A stretch of DNA of 64,000 bases from Sulfurimonas sp. (GCF_029027405.1 NZ_CP093396.1:124001-188000), one strand, 5' to 3'. Positions 36,162 to 45,361 are shown, numbered from the stretch's first letter. Program-made: numbers and translations. The notes: a model not told the origin generated them from the letters alone.

Positions 36162-36863
36162 ATGTTTAAACTTATTATGTCATTATTTATACTCAACATG
36201 ACTCTTTTAGCTGACACTAAACAAGCTCTAGATGCATTTAAAAAACAAGACCATGCTTTAGCTTTTAAGCTATATGAAAAAAGTGCAAAAGCTGATGATT
36301 CTACTGCTCAGAATGCTCTTAGTTATTTGTATTTCAATGGTTATGGGACTAAAAAGAGTGTGAAAAATGGACTTATTTGGTTGAAAAAATCTGCTAATAA
36401 TAAAAATGCAGTTGCTCAATACGATTTGGGAATGATGTATTTAACAGGACATAATACTAAACAAGATTCATTATCAGCATTTAAGTGGTTAGAAAAATCA
36501 TCTAATATGGGAAATCTAAATGCACAGTATAACTTAGCTCTAATGCATTATAGAGGAGATTCCACAGATATAAATGTAACAAAATCTGCTCAACTTTTAG
36601 AAAGTTCTGCTCTTGGCGGGAATGAAGAAGCAAAGAAAAATATTGGTCGTATCTATATGCAACTTTTAAAGTTTGACAAAGCTGCGGAGTGGTTAGAGAA
36701 AAATGCAAAAGATGGAGATGAGGGAGCTTATTATTTTTTAGCAGAAATTTATTGTGAGCAAGATAAGTTTAAAAAAGCAAAAAAATGGGCAAAAAAAGCC
36801 ATTGACTCTGGAAATGCAGATGCTGAGTTATTATGGATGAAATATAATCTAGAAAAATATTAA
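36162..36863 (+). CDS. Sel1-repeat exported protein
   Basis: A 233-residue protein with signal peptide (MFKLIMSLFILNMTLLADT) and about five Sel1-like alpha-helical repeats, for example AQNALSYLYFNGYGTKKSVK, AQYDLGMMYLTGHNT and AQYNLALMHYRGDST. Such repeats act as scaffolds; in Campylobacterota they are common in the periplasm. It follows the symporter by 10 bases, so the two may be co-transcribed. No enzymatic motif is visible. Confidence 0.85.
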   Translation: MFKLIMSLFILNMTLLADTKQALDAFKKQDHALAFKLYEKSAKADDSTAQNALSYLYFNGYGTKKSVKNGLIWLKKSANNKNAVAQYDLGMMYLTGHNTKQDSLSAFKWLEKSSNMGNLNAQYNLALMHYRGDSTDINVTKSAQLLESSALGGNEEAKKNIGRIYMQLLKFDKAAEWLEKNAKDGDEGAYYFLAEIYCEQDKFKKAKKWAKKAIDSGNADAELLWMKYNLEKY

Positions 36864-36915
36864 TTATAAGTAAATTTCGATATAATATTTTAAATTTTGT
36901 ATCGGAGGTCATTTT

Positions 36916-38034
36916 ATGAAATTTATCTTTTCCTTTTTAGTAATTGCTAGTATTGGACTAAATGCTAGCAACTACCCATCTTCAAAGTCCTGTAATGAGT
37001 GTCATGAAAATATATATCGTGAACATGTGTCATCTATGCATCATAAGTCCTCAATCTTTAAAGACGAGGTTCATAAAAAAGTTAAAAATGCTGTAAATCA
37101 AGATAAGTATTCATGTGCAATATGCCATATGCCTGCTACTAAAAACCTTCGAGCTGTAATGAGTGGCAAGGAACAGCCAAACCCTAACAGTTATAGACAA
37201 ACAGATGGAGTATCTTGTTTTTACTGTCATCAAATCAGTAAGATTTATGATTCAAAAGCACATAAAATTAATTTTTCAAACTATAATGGAGAAAAAAAAC
37301 CAACTGTTTTTGGAAACTTAAAAAAACCATATGAAAGTAATGAACATAATTCACAGAGTAATGAGATATATAAAAATTCCCAAGTTTGCATGGGTTGTCA
37401 CTCTCATAAAGAAAATAAACTCGGGTTTGAGGTATGCAACACTAAAAACCAGTATGACAAGACAAGTGACTGTATCGGCTGTCATATGCCATCTACATCA
37501 GGAACAATAGAAAAAGAAGATAAAGGAATGCGAGAAAAGTATGTATCTCATAATTTCTTAGGTATTCATTCTTTAGAAATGGTTAAAAAAGCTGTTAAAT
37601 TAGAGTTGTCTTATGAAGCAGAAGTATTGACACTTATAATTAATAATAAAATGGGGCACTCAATTATTACGCATCCAATGAGATTAAAATTTGTAAAAAC
37701 TGTTATAAAAAGAGATTCAAAAGTTATTTGGAGTAACTTTGAGAAAAATCCAATTGAAGATAAAGAGGCATCATTTATTATAGTTTTTAAAGATGCAAAA
37801 GGAAATATATCCTTGCCAAGTAAAGCAATTGCTTATAAATTAAATAGAAATTTAAAAGCTCAAAGCTCAAAGGTTGTAAATTATAAAGTACCAAAATTAC
37901 AGCGAGGTGATGAAGTGATTAGTACATGGATAAGTTATATAATAAGTCCAAAAATAGCAAAAAAACTTCAAATTACTACCAAAAATATTATTAAACCTTA
38001 TATTGGCGTAAAAGAATCTCTATTTATTTATTGA
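36916..38034 (+). CDS. Periplasmic pentaheme c-type cytochrome
   Basis: A 372-residue exported cytochrome. After the signal peptide (MKFIFSFLVIASIGLNA) there are five CxxCH heme sites in the first 200 residues: CNECH, CAICH, CFYCH, CMGCH and CIGCH. The second half has no hemes and looks like a beta-sandwich domain. The spacing and the GVSC-x-x-CH block match the heme part of the larger cytochrome at 49233-51068. It meets the response regulator gene tail to tail with an 11-base overlap. A role in nitrogen-oxide or general periplasmic electron transfer is inferred from location. Confidence 0.88.
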   Translation: MKFIFSFLVIASIGLNASNYPSSKSCNECHENIYREHVSSMHHKSSIFKDEVHKKVKNAVNQDKYSCAICHMPATKNLRAVMSGKEQPNPNSYRQTDGVSCFYCHQISKIYDSKAHKINFSNYNGEKKPTVFGNLKKPYESNEHNSQSNEIYKNSQVCMGCHSHKENKLGFEVCNTKNQYDKTSDCIGCHMPSTSGTIEKEDKGMREKYVSHNFLGIHSLEMVKKAVKLELSYEAEVLTLIINNKMGHSIITHPMRLKFVKTVIKRDSKVIWSNFEKNPIEDKEASFIIVFKDAKGNISLPSKAIAYKLNRNLKAQSSKVVNYKVPKLQRGDEVISTWISYIISPKIAKKLQITTKNIIKPYIGVKESLFIY

Positions 38035-38722
38035 TGGGGGTGATTTTATAACCGGCACCATATTCATTTTGGATTAAATTTTGTGGTAGTTTAACTCTTA
38101 GGCGTTTTATAAAAGAAGTTATAGAGTATTCTGAAAAGTCTTTATTATTTTGGTCTTTATAGAGGTACTCAAAAATTTCTTTAGCAGTAAATATTTGATT
38201 TGTTTTTGAACAGAGTAGTTGAAAAAGTAGTAATTCTTTTTCTTTTAAATATATTTGCTCATCATTCTGAAATAAAGTTCGGCTTACTTTATCCCAATAT
38301 ACATTACTATTTAGATAAATTCTTTTTTTAGAAATTCTTAGCTTTTGTGTGAGTTCAAATAAAATATCCTTTAAATTTTGTGAGTTTATTGGTTTAATAA
38401 GATATTTTACGAGTCTAAGTTCTACAGCTTTGAGAAGTTTATCTCTATCAGAATGTGCACTCATTATAATGATGTTGGTTTCATTGTCTGATTCTCTGAT
38501 TTGTTGAACCATACTTAGTCCATCTAAGTTAGGCATATTTATGTCGCTTATAATAATATCAGGCTTTTTTTGAAGATAAATTTCATAAGCTTCTTTACCG
38601 CATTTTGCAATAAAAATATTTTTAAAAAAAAGTTCTAGATACTCTTTTAGATACTCTCTTAATTCTGATTCATCTTCAGCAATTAAGATTGAAATATCAT
38701 TAATTATATTGTTAGTCTTCAC
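38024..38722 (-). CDS. OmpR-type response regulator paired with the ODP-kinase
   Basis: A 232-residue two-component regulator. The receiver domain (about 8-125) has the acidic pocket E16/D17, phosphoacceptor D60 (IIISDINMPNLDG), a MSAH switch and the conserved lysine in LIKPIN. A winged-helix DNA-binding domain (about 135-230) ends GAGYKIT. It overlaps the sensor gene by 11 bases, so the two form a pair. It is the last gene of the nirC-nirJ-nirF-SUMT operon, which suggests it controls denitrification genes. Confidence 0.93.
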   Translation of the reverse strand: MKTNNIINDISILIAEDESELREYLKEYLELFFKNIFIAKCGKEAYEIYLQKKPDIIISDINMPNLDGLSMVQQIRESDNETNIIIMSAHSDRDKLLKAVELRLVKYLIKPINSQNLKDILFELTQKLRISKKRIYLNSNVYWDKVSRTLFQNDEQIYLKEKELLLFQLLCSKTNQIFTAKEIFEYLYKDQNNKDFSEYSITSFIKRLRVKLPQNLIQNEYGAGYKITPINK

Positions 38723-40226
38723 ACTTTATCCTTATTGTAAATGTTGCACCATTATTATTATTGTTTGTTGCATCTATTGAGCCATGCATATTATCTTCAA
38801 TAATCATCTTTGCAATATGAAGACCTAAGCCTGTTCCCATTGCTTGGTGCTTTGTTGTAAAGTAAGGATTGAAAATTTTTGAAATAATATCCTCTTGTAT
38901 ACCACCAGCATTATCGCTTATGGCTAAAATAGCATCTGTGTCATCTCTTAGTATTGATATGTCTATTTGTATCCCACAGAGCTCTCTAGAGTTTTTTATA
39001 TCATCAATATTTGTAAGTATAGAGATTATCACTTGTACAAACTCATTCATAAGTCCATAGATGCTTAGTGTTTTATCTCCATTAATATTTATAATTATTT
39101 TTTCATCTTTTTTTGTATAGTTCGTTAGTTCAAGGGCTTTTTCTAGTGCTTCATAAATATAAAAAAAAGACTTGTCTTTATCAGGTTTATAGTAGTTCAT
39201 AAAATCTTCAATAGTATCTGACATATAAATAATTCGTTTTTCCATCTTTTGCAGTTTATCTGAGATTTCATCTTTAGTTAAAGCATCTGAAGAATTTTTT
39301 TCTTTAAGTATTGCTAAGATTGTATTGACAATAGCAAGAGGTTGTCGCCATTGATGAGCAATGTTTCCTATCATCTCACCCATTTCAGCTCTTTTTGCTT
39401 GTTCAAAAATTTTCCTATCTTGTTCTTGTATAGTTTTTTCTTGAATTTTCAGTTCGTTGATAGTGTCTAATAGTTCTAAGTTATATTTTTCTTCAATATA
39501 TAAACCGCAATCAAGATTTTTCATATCTTTTATAAGATTTAAAATGTAAGGTTTTTCTATGATTGAGCCATGTTGAGGGGCAATAAGTTCTATATCTAAG
39601 TTTTGTATTTTATTGAGTGCATAGTTAAAAATATCTTTACTTGGCATATACTCTTCGTGAAATTGTTTAGCTTTTTCAAAGTAGCTCTCATCAGCATAAA
39701 ATTCCCAGCTTTCTTCTATGCCACCAAAAATATCTCCAGAAAAAAGAGTCTTGGTATTTGGCTCATAACTCACAAAAGCACCTGGAGAATGACAGTATGG
39801 AGTAGTTAAAAAGTCTAGTCTATATCCATTTAAAGTTATGAGTTTATTATCATGTTTATCCACTTCATAGTAAGATGAACTTACAAGATAGTGTTTGATT
39901 AAAACAGACATTCTTGAGTGTGTTACGATTTGAAGGTCATCTCTATTTATAAGTTTTTCTATTTCAGGAACTGCCGCTGCTAAATCAGGGTCTTGATGAT
40001 GTAAAACTATATATTTAATTGAACTGATATCTATAATTGTTTTGATTTTTCTAACAGTTTCTTCAAACTCTAACATTGAACCTGGATCAATAAGTATGGA
40101 CTCGTTAGCATTTTTAATTAAGTAAGGATGGCATTGAAAAGGGTCATTTTCAAGATACATACCAATCCAGTAGATATCTTTTGCTATTTCAATAGCATCT
40201 TTAAAGTCTAGATGCTCTTTAGACAT
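38712..40226 (-). CDS. Histidine kinase with N-terminal di-iron ODP/flavodiiron-type metallo-beta-lactamase sensor domain
   Basis: A 504-residue soluble fusion from the ATG at 40226 (a TTG start at 40262 is possible but would overlap SUMT by 44 bases). Residues 1-235 form an ODP-type metallo-beta-lactamase domain with all flavodiiron-style ligands: H77-x-D79-x-D81 (HHQDPD), H146 (YCHSPGAF), D165 (FSGDIFGG) and H219 (APQHG). A coiled coil (about 255-290) leads to the phosphoacceptor box GNIAHQWRQPL and an HATPase domain (DNAGGI, GTGLGLHIA). There are no membrane segments. ODP domains bind O2 at a di-iron site and related proteins bind NO, so it probably senses one of these for the nir/nor genes. 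Confidence 0.9.
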   Translation of the reverse strand: MSKEHLDFKDAIEIAKDIYWIGMYLENDPFQCHPYLIKNANESILIDPGSMLEFEETVRKIKTIIDISSIKYIVLHHQDPDLAAAVPEIEKLINRDDLQIVTHSRMSVLIKHYLVSSSYYEVDKHDNKLITLNGYRLDFLTTPYCHSPGAFVSYEPNTKTLFSGDIFGGIEESWEFYADESYFEKAKQFHEEYMPSKDIFNYALNKIQNLDIELIAPQHGSIIEKPYILNLIKDMKNLDCGLYIEEKYNLELLDTINELKIQEKTIQEQDRKIFEQAKRAEMGEMIGNIAHQWRQPLAIVNTILAILKEKNSSDALTKDEISDKLQKMEKRIIYMSDTIEDFMNYYKPDKDKSFFYIYEALEKALELTNYTKKDEKIIININGDKTLSIYGLMNEFVQVIISILTNIDDIKNSRELCGIQIDISILRDDTDAILAISDNAGGIQEDIISKIFNPYFTTKHQAMGTGLGLHIAKMIIEDNMHGSIDATNNNNNGATFTIRIKCED

Positions 40227-40959
40227 TTCCCTCAAACCATTTAAGTTGTTCTCTAAGCTCAACTACTCGCCCAACAACGATGAGTGCTGGAGTAGGAATA
40301 TCTTTAGCTTTTTGGACAATATTCTCTAATGTTCCAACTACAACGATTTGCTCTTTTGTAGTTCCTTTAGAAATGACGGCAACAGGGAAGTCACTAGACT
40401 TTCCAATTTCTATAAGTTTTTTAGAAATTTTAGGTAGGTTATGTAGCCCCATTAAAAAGATAATAGTATCATCAGTTTTAAATGTTTCCCATGGAATTTG
40501 AGATACTTTTTTATTTGGTGATTCATGTCCTGTAACTACTCTAAAGCTTACGGCAATTCCTCTATGCGTAACAGGAATCCCAGCATAAGCAGGAGCAGAA
40601 ATAGCAGAAGTTATACCTGGAATTATTTCAAACTTTACATCTCTTTGTAAAAGATAAAGTGCTTCTTCCCCTCCACGACCAAATACAAAAGGGTCACCAC
40701 CTTTTAAACGGACAACATTTTTATATTTTAAAGAATTTTGATAAATTACTTCATTTATATCATCTTGTGGAACTATGTGACGACCATCTTCTTTGCCAAC
40801 ATAGACAAACTCACAGCCATTTTTTGCTTCTTCTAAAATGTCAGGATTTGCTAAACGGTCGTATATGATAACATCAGCTTCTTTTATAACCCTAAGTGCT
40901 TTGAGTGTTAGTAGCTCTATATCTCCTGGACCTGCTCCTGTTAAGTAAACTTTACTCAT
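40219..40959 (-). CDS. Uroporphyrinogen-III C-methyltransferase (SUMT)
   Basis: A 246-residue SAM-dependent methylase that makes precorrin-2 from uroporphyrinogen III. The N-terminal motif is VYLTGAGPGDIELLTLKALR (3-22), and the substrate loop VVRLKGGDPFVFGRGGEEAL is near 81-100. GIPVTHRG near 126 and a GTTKEQ-type block near 200 complete the family set. In this operon the precorrin-2 feeds heme d1. Cobalamin and siroheme use are also possible. It overlaps nirF by one base and the kinase gene by 8. Confidence 0.95.
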   Translation of the reverse strand: MSKVYLTGAGPGDIELLTLKALRVIKEADVIIYDRLANPDILEEAKNGCEFVYVGKEDGRHIVPQDDINEVIYQNSLKYKNVVRLKGGDPFVFGRGGEEALYLLQRDVKFEIIPGITSAISAPAYAGIPVTHRGIAVSFRVVTGHESPNKKVSQIPWETFKTDDTIIFLMGLHNLPKISKKLIEIGKSSDFPVAVISKGTTKEQIVVVGTLENIVQKAKDIPTPALIVVGRVVELREQLKWFEGNV

Positions 40960-42089
40960 TAGTCTTTCCCTTCGTATATAAATATACCAGATGGTTTTTT
41001 AATATTGAACATTTCTCTGCTTAATCGCCAACTATTTGTATCTATAACAGCAACTTTATTAGCATCGTTAACTGATACATAAAGATTTGGTCTAACATTT
41101 GACCATCTAACATGTAAAACTTTACCATTAAACTCAAAGCGTTTTATGATTTTTAATGTTGCTGTATCAATGATTTGAATAACAGGAAATTTCTTACCAC
41201 TAAAAGTGACTGCTAGATATTTTTTATCTGGAGAAAGAGCTGTAAAAACTGGTAAACCCTCAGTTGTTATATTTCTTACAAATTTAAAGTCAGGTGTATA
41301 AACTAAAACCTTATTATTTCCAACTGCAGGGATAAATACATATCCAGCGCCAATACTCCAAAAACCAAAATGAGGTACTTTTAAAACAGGTTTTCTATCT
41401 TCAAGAAGGATTTTGATTTTAGAGTATTTCATTGTGTCTAAATTTACAACACCAAAGAATGGACTTTGAAAAAAACCAGTTATAAAGTTATTGTCTTTTA
41501 TCATGGCATCAAAAGGCATAATCCCAACATCTTCAAACTCTTTATGAATAACAAATTTAGGAAGACCTTTGCCAAAGTTTGTATCTCTTAAAACAGTTAT
41601 TTTGTCATTGTCCATTTGCGAAAAAATCAAGTAATCTTTATAAGTTTTAATACCAACATTTTTTGAGCCTGTTTGGAATGATTGTAAAGGATTTAAATCA
41701 CGGTCTAAAATATCTACACTTTTTTTAGCGTAGTTTGCAACAGCAAGAAAATTCTTTGTTATAGTAAAGCCAATAGCACTATCACTAGTCTTTAACTCTT
41801 TTACAATAAGCTCTTTTTCGGGGTCAAATTTTACTACCCAGCCATCTCTACTTATAACATAGCCATCTTTGCCTTCAAACTTTACAACACCATGATTCAT
41901 ATTGTGCATACCAGTCAGATGACCTCTTGCTAAACCTTTTTCTATGATTGCTAAAGATTCACTCTCTCTTTCAACAACAAATATCTTTTCGTTTGTATTT
42001 AGCATAGCTGCTATTGGGTTTAAGCCTTTTGCATCTATACTGATAAAAGCCAAGGCTGTAATTATTGTACTAAATAATATTTTCTTCAT
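40959..42089 (-). CDS. nirF: NirF-like heme d1 biosynthesis protein
   Basis: A 376-residue exported beta-propeller related to the d1 domain of NirS. The signal peptide (MKKILFSTIITALAFISIDA) is followed by repeats such as IEKGLARGHLTGMHNMNH and VKFEGKDGYVISRDGWVVKF. It has no CxxCH, as expected for NirF. NirF acts in the periplasm late in heme d1 synthesis. It lies between nirJ (5-base gap) and SUMT. Confidence 0.9.
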   Translation of the reverse strand: MKKILFSTIITALAFISIDAKGLNPIAAMLNTNEKIFVVERESESLAIIEKGLARGHLTGMHNMNHGVVKFEGKDGYVISRDGWVVKFDPEKELIVKELKTSDSAIGFTITKNFLAVANYAKKSVDILDRDLNPLQSFQTGSKNVGIKTYKDYLIFSQMDNDKITVLRDTNFGKGLPKFVIHKEFEDVGIMPFDAMIKDNNFITGFFQSPFFGVVNLDTMKYSKIKILLEDRKPVLKVPHFGFWSIGAGYVFIPAVGNNKVLVYTPDFKFVRNITTEGLPVFTALSPDKKYLAVTFSGKKFPVIQIIDTATLKIIKRFEFNGKVLHVRWSNVRPNLYVSVNDANKVAVIDTNSWRLSREMFNIKKPSGIFIYEGKD

Positions 42090-42094
42090 TACTG

Positions 42095-43216
42095 TTAATC
42101 CCTCTTTCTTTCTAATTCACTTAAATAACAAGATGGGTCTTCACTCCACAAATCTCCAGTTATTGCGTAAGCTCTTGCTCTTGAGCCACCATTACAAATA
42201 TCTAGTTGTTCACAACTTTGACAAATTCCACTAATCTGTTTTCTAGGGTGTATTCTAAGCTTATCCAACAACTCACCTTTTTGCCAAATATCACCAAAAT
42301 TTTCTTCTATAATATTTCCAACAGTTAGTGGAAAAAATGGGTCAGGTCTTACATCGCCTTCGCTATTTATATTAAGTAGTTTTCTACCAGCAGAATTGCC
42401 ACCCCAAACTACAAGCCTCTTTCTCATAGTTTCTTTTAGCTGGGGGTATCTAGATGCAAATTCATTTAAAAATAAAACAGCATCCATCTCCATATTTCCA
42501 GTAACAATCTCAATGTCTCGACCTGTTTCGTAATACTCAAACGCTTTTTTAAGTATAAACTCAACTGCCTTTCTTCTTTGCTCTTTAGAAAGATCCATTT
42601 TTAAGTTGTCTAATCCTCGCCCCGAATAGACAAGGTGTGAGATATAAATTTTCGGGATATTTTCTTTTTCTGCTAAATCAAAAATATATTCTAGAGAATC
42701 AATAGTGTCTTTTGTCATAGTAAAGCGAATACCTACTTTAGCTCCCGTGGCATTTGCTAACTGAACAGCTTTAAGTGTTTCAACAAATGCACCTTTTAGT
42801 CCACGAAAATAATCATGAGTAGGCTCATCTCCATCGATGCTTATTCCAACATAGTTAAAAGTATCTACTATTCGTTGCACATTTCTTTTTGTAAAGTAAA
42901 GACCATTACTTGAAAGATAAGTGATGATGCCATTTTCTTTGCAGTAGTCAGCTATTTCAAACAAATCTTTTCTCGTTAGTGGCTCTCCACCTGAAAATAT
43001 GATAAACTTAACACCGTTTGCTTTCATTTGTAAAATAGTTTTTTTGATTTGCACTGTTGTAAGAGTGTCAACTTCATCTAAAGTTGATTTTGAGTAACAG
43101 TGAAGACAAGACAAGTTACAGCGGTTAGTAAAGTTCCAAATAGCTATGCTACCATCTAAAACTCTCTCTTTTTTATTTTCAACTACGGAAGATATAAGAT
43201 TTGATAATCTAAACAT
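42095..43216 (-). CDS. nirJ: Radical SAM heme d1 biosynthesis protein NirJ
   Basis: A 373-residue radical SAM enzyme. The [4Fe-4S]/SAM motif is CNLSCLHC (C33, C37, C40), followed by FSGGEPLTR. A C-terminal SPASM-like cysteine region (GICQSCEQLDICNGGSRARA, plus a later DPSC) binds a further cluster. NirJ removes the propionate side chains from didecarboxysiroheme and installs the oxo groups' precursor lactones. Its ATG shares one base with the stop codon of the upstream cytochrome gene. Confidence 0.93.
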   Translation of the reverse strand: MFRLSNLISSVVENKKERVLDGSIAIWNFTNRCNLSCLHCYSKSTLDEVDTLTTVQIKKTILQMKANGVKFIIFSGGEPLTRKDLFEIADYCKENGIITYLSSNGLYFTKRNVQRIVDTFNYVGISIDGDEPTHDYFRGLKGAFVETLKAVQLANATGAKVGIRFTMTKDTIDSLEYIFDLAEKENIPKIYISHLVYSGRGLDNLKMDLSKEQRRKAVEFILKKAFEYYETGRDIEIVTGNMEMDAVLFLNEFASRYPQLKETMRKRLVVWGGNSAGRKLLNINSEGDVRPDPFFPLTVGNIIEENFGDIWQKGELLDKLRIHPRKQISGICQSCEQLDICNGGSRARAYAITGDLWSEDPSCYLSELERKRD

Positions 43217-43521
43217 TATTTACCTTTATATGAGAGGATATAATCACTAATAGCATTTATCTCTTTATCGTTTAATTTGAGCTGTGTCATAACAGTTCTT
43301 TTGTAGCCAAAAGCTTTATACATTGCTTTTGGTTCTATAATGTAAGCTTGAATTTCTTCTTTTGTGCGTTTATTTGCAATTTTGTTAAAAGGAGGGCCAA
43401 AGGCTACTGCAGTTTGGTGATGACAACCCCAGCAGTAAGTTTCAAAGACTTCTTTACCATCTAAATCGTTGGACTGAAGTGAGAAACAGAGTGTTAAAAG
43501 TAATAAGTATATTTTTTTCAT
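43216..43521 (-). CDS. Small monoheme cytochrome c (NirC-like)
   Basis: A 101-residue exported protein: signal peptide (MKKIYLLLLTLCFSLQS), heme site CWGCH near 30-34 and a methionine ligand candidate in TVMTQLKL near 78. It resembles NirC, which passes electrons to NirS or helps its maturation. It is the first gene of the nirJ-nirF-SUMT-kinase-regulator operon; a strong palindrome lies 42 to 67 bases upstream. Confidence 0.85.
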   Translation of the reverse strand: MKKIYLLLLTLCFSLQSNDLDGKEVFETYCWGCHHQTAVAFGPPFNKIANKRTKEEIQAYIIEPKAMYKAFGYKRTVMTQLKLNDKEINAISDYILSYKGK

Positions 43522-43562
43522 TTAGACCTCTATTTTTAATGCATTATTTTAGCAAAAAAAAA

Positions 43563-43588
43563 CTTGTTATAAAGCTTTATAAATCAAG
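43563..43588. promoter_or_regulatory. Palindromic site upstream of the nirC-like operon
   Basis: TTATAAAGCTTTATAA (43567-43582) is a perfect 16-base palindrome, extended by CTTG on the left and CAAG on the right. It is centred 53 bases before the start codon of the first gene and could be an operator, for example of the two-component regulator encoded by the same operon. The regulator is inferred. Confidence 0.45.
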
Positions 43589-43660
43589 AAAAATAAAATT
43601 TAAAATTAATTTAAAATTTGAAGATTTAAGGCAGAGGGTTTAAAGTTGAAAATTATAAAA

Positions 43661-43680
43661 TTTTCCCCAAAAGGGGAAAA
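43661..43680 (-). terminator. Terminator of the nor-nirS operon
   Basis: TTTTCCCC and GGGGAAAA with a four-base loop, then TTTTAT on the minus strand, 14 bases after the nirS stop codon. Confidence 0.85.
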
Positions 43681-43694
43681 TAATTTAGATGCGA

Positions 43695-45335
43695 TTAAGC
43701 ACCTGGAATTGTTTGTCTGTGTTCGATAGAATAAGTAAAAGTAGGAGTTGTTAAACCTTTGATATATTTAACAAATTTACCTGTCTTAGCTTCATATATA
43801 CCGATACGACCAGCATTCCACTCAGAAATCATAGTCCAGTGACCGTGATTAGCTGGTTCAGCGTGTAAAATTCTTGGAATTACAGCTTTACCTTTAGCGT
43901 CTTTAACAGTTGGAACATTCCATTTGTAAAGAACTTTGTGAGTAACAGGGTCTGTAACAGTACCTTTTTTAGTACCAACAGTAATGATTCTATCTAACTC
44001 TAAAGTTTGCTTATTAATTAAGTGAACTTTGTTCCAGTTAGAAGATCCACCAAGAACATTATCAGCCCATAAGAATGGAGTGTGCTCAGAAGTACCGATG
44101 AATAATCCACCACCACCTGTAGGAATTTGACGGATAACATCAAAGTTATCATCCCAGATAGTAACTTGACCAAGATTCATGTTAACAGTAGCACCAAGTT
44201 GTTGTCCTAGACCTTCGTTAAAGAAAGAAGAACCTTGACCTGGATGTGGCTTAGCAGATGGACCAGTATAAATTTTTGTAACTAAAGTTTTAGTTTTAAA
44301 ATCTACAACACCGATAACATCAGAACCTTGAGAAGCGATAAATAAATATCTACCAATCTCTTTACCTTCATTTAAGAAACCATCGTGAAGGATATTACCA
44401 ATGTTTGGAATATCACCAACAATTGGAAAATTTGGCTTAGAGTAATCTATGATATAAACATGACCAGCATCTTTAAGTGCAAATGCAATGTAAGGACCAT
44501 ACGGTGTATCAAAAATACCAGCAACACGAGAAGACTCGATACTACCTTCATTGTTAATAACACTTGAAGTTGGATAAACTTTTAATGGCTCAAGAGTCAT
44601 AGCATCCATAAGAATTGCTCCACCTGGAACATAGTTTCCTGCCATTAGGTATTTACCATCTGGAGAAACTGCAAGACCACGAGAGTCAGAACCAACTTGG
44701 ATTTGAGCAATTTTTTGTTGACCCGGAGTGTTAAGGTCGAACATTGTTACTAGACCTGAACGAGAGATAGAGTAAGCATAACGAGGTTGACGCTTGTTAG
44801 TTACTGTAACATGTACAGCAAAACCAGCAGGGTGCTTAGATAAAATTTTACCAGAAGTACCATCAACAAATGCAACTCTTTCAGCATCTCTTTCTGTTAC
44901 GAAACAGATATCAGTATTTTTCTTAACATCTACAGCATGTGGATATTTTTTGAAAAATGCCATTCTGTCATTTAAAGGTTTCCAGCCTTTTTTAACAGCG
45001 TCCATTGTAAGAACAGCCATTTTTTTACCTTTAAAATGTTGAAGATAATCAACCATTTTATCAGCATCGTCTTTAGTGAATTTTTCTTTGAATTCTGGCA
45101 TTGCAGTGCCAGGAATACCATTTAAAATTGCTTCTGATAGTGTGTAAGCATTTTTCTTAGAAATAACTGCAGGGCGTAAATCAGAACCAACACCACCTTC
45201 GTGATTTGGACCGTGACAACCTTGACACTCTTTCTCAAAAACTTTTTCTACATCCATCTTCGATGTACTAGCAAATAAACCTGAACTAACTACTGCTAAA
45301 GCAGCAACTGACATAACTAATTTGTTTAATCTCAT
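43695..45335 (-). CDS. nirS: Cytochrome cd1 nitrite reductase
   Basis: A 546-residue periplasmic enzyme reducing nitrite to NO. A signal peptide (about 1-22) is followed by a cytochrome c domain with C37-x-x-C40-H41 (CQGCHG) and a methionine ligand region (GTAMPEF). The eight-bladed d1 propeller then runs from about 125 to 546. Propeller markers are AVHVTVTNKRQPRYAY near 174, LFIGTSEHTPFLW and the HAEPANHGHW distal region. It ends the nor-nir operon and is followed by a strong terminator. Length and motifs are normal. Confidence 0.97.
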   Translation of the reverse strand: MRLNKLVMSVAALAVVSSGLFASTSKMDVEKVFEKECQGCHGPNHEGGVGSDLRPAVISKKNAYTLSEAILNGIPGTAMPEFKEKFTKDDADKMVDYLQHFKGKKMAVLTMDAVKKGWKPLNDRMAFFKKYPHAVDVKKNTDICFVTERDAERVAFVDGTSGKILSKHPAGFAVHVTVTNKRQPRYAYSISRSGLVTMFDLNTPGQQKIAQIQVGSDSRGLAVSPDGKYLMAGNYVPGGAILMDAMTLEPLKVYPTSSVINNEGSIESSRVAGIFDTPYGPYIAFALKDAGHVYIIDYSKPNFPIVGDIPNIGNILHDGFLNEGKEIGRYLFIASQGSDVIGVVDFKTKTLVTKIYTGPSAKPHPGQGSSFFNEGLGQQLGATVNMNLGQVTIWDDNFDVIRQIPTGGGGLFIGTSEHTPFLWADNVLGGSSNWNKVHLINKQTLELDRIITVGTKKGTVTDPVTHKVLYKWNVPTVKDAKGKAVIPRILHAEPANHGHWTMISEWNAGRIGIYEAKTGKFVKYIKGLTTPTFTYSIEHRQTIPGA

Positions 45336-45361
45336 TTTATTCTTCCTTTAAATTAAGATAT

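Noticed and set aside
38712-40262. The TTG start at 40262 for the ODP-kinase
   Set aside because: It would overlap SUMT by 44 bases and adds 12 residues that do not match the domain; the ATG at 40226 is simpler.
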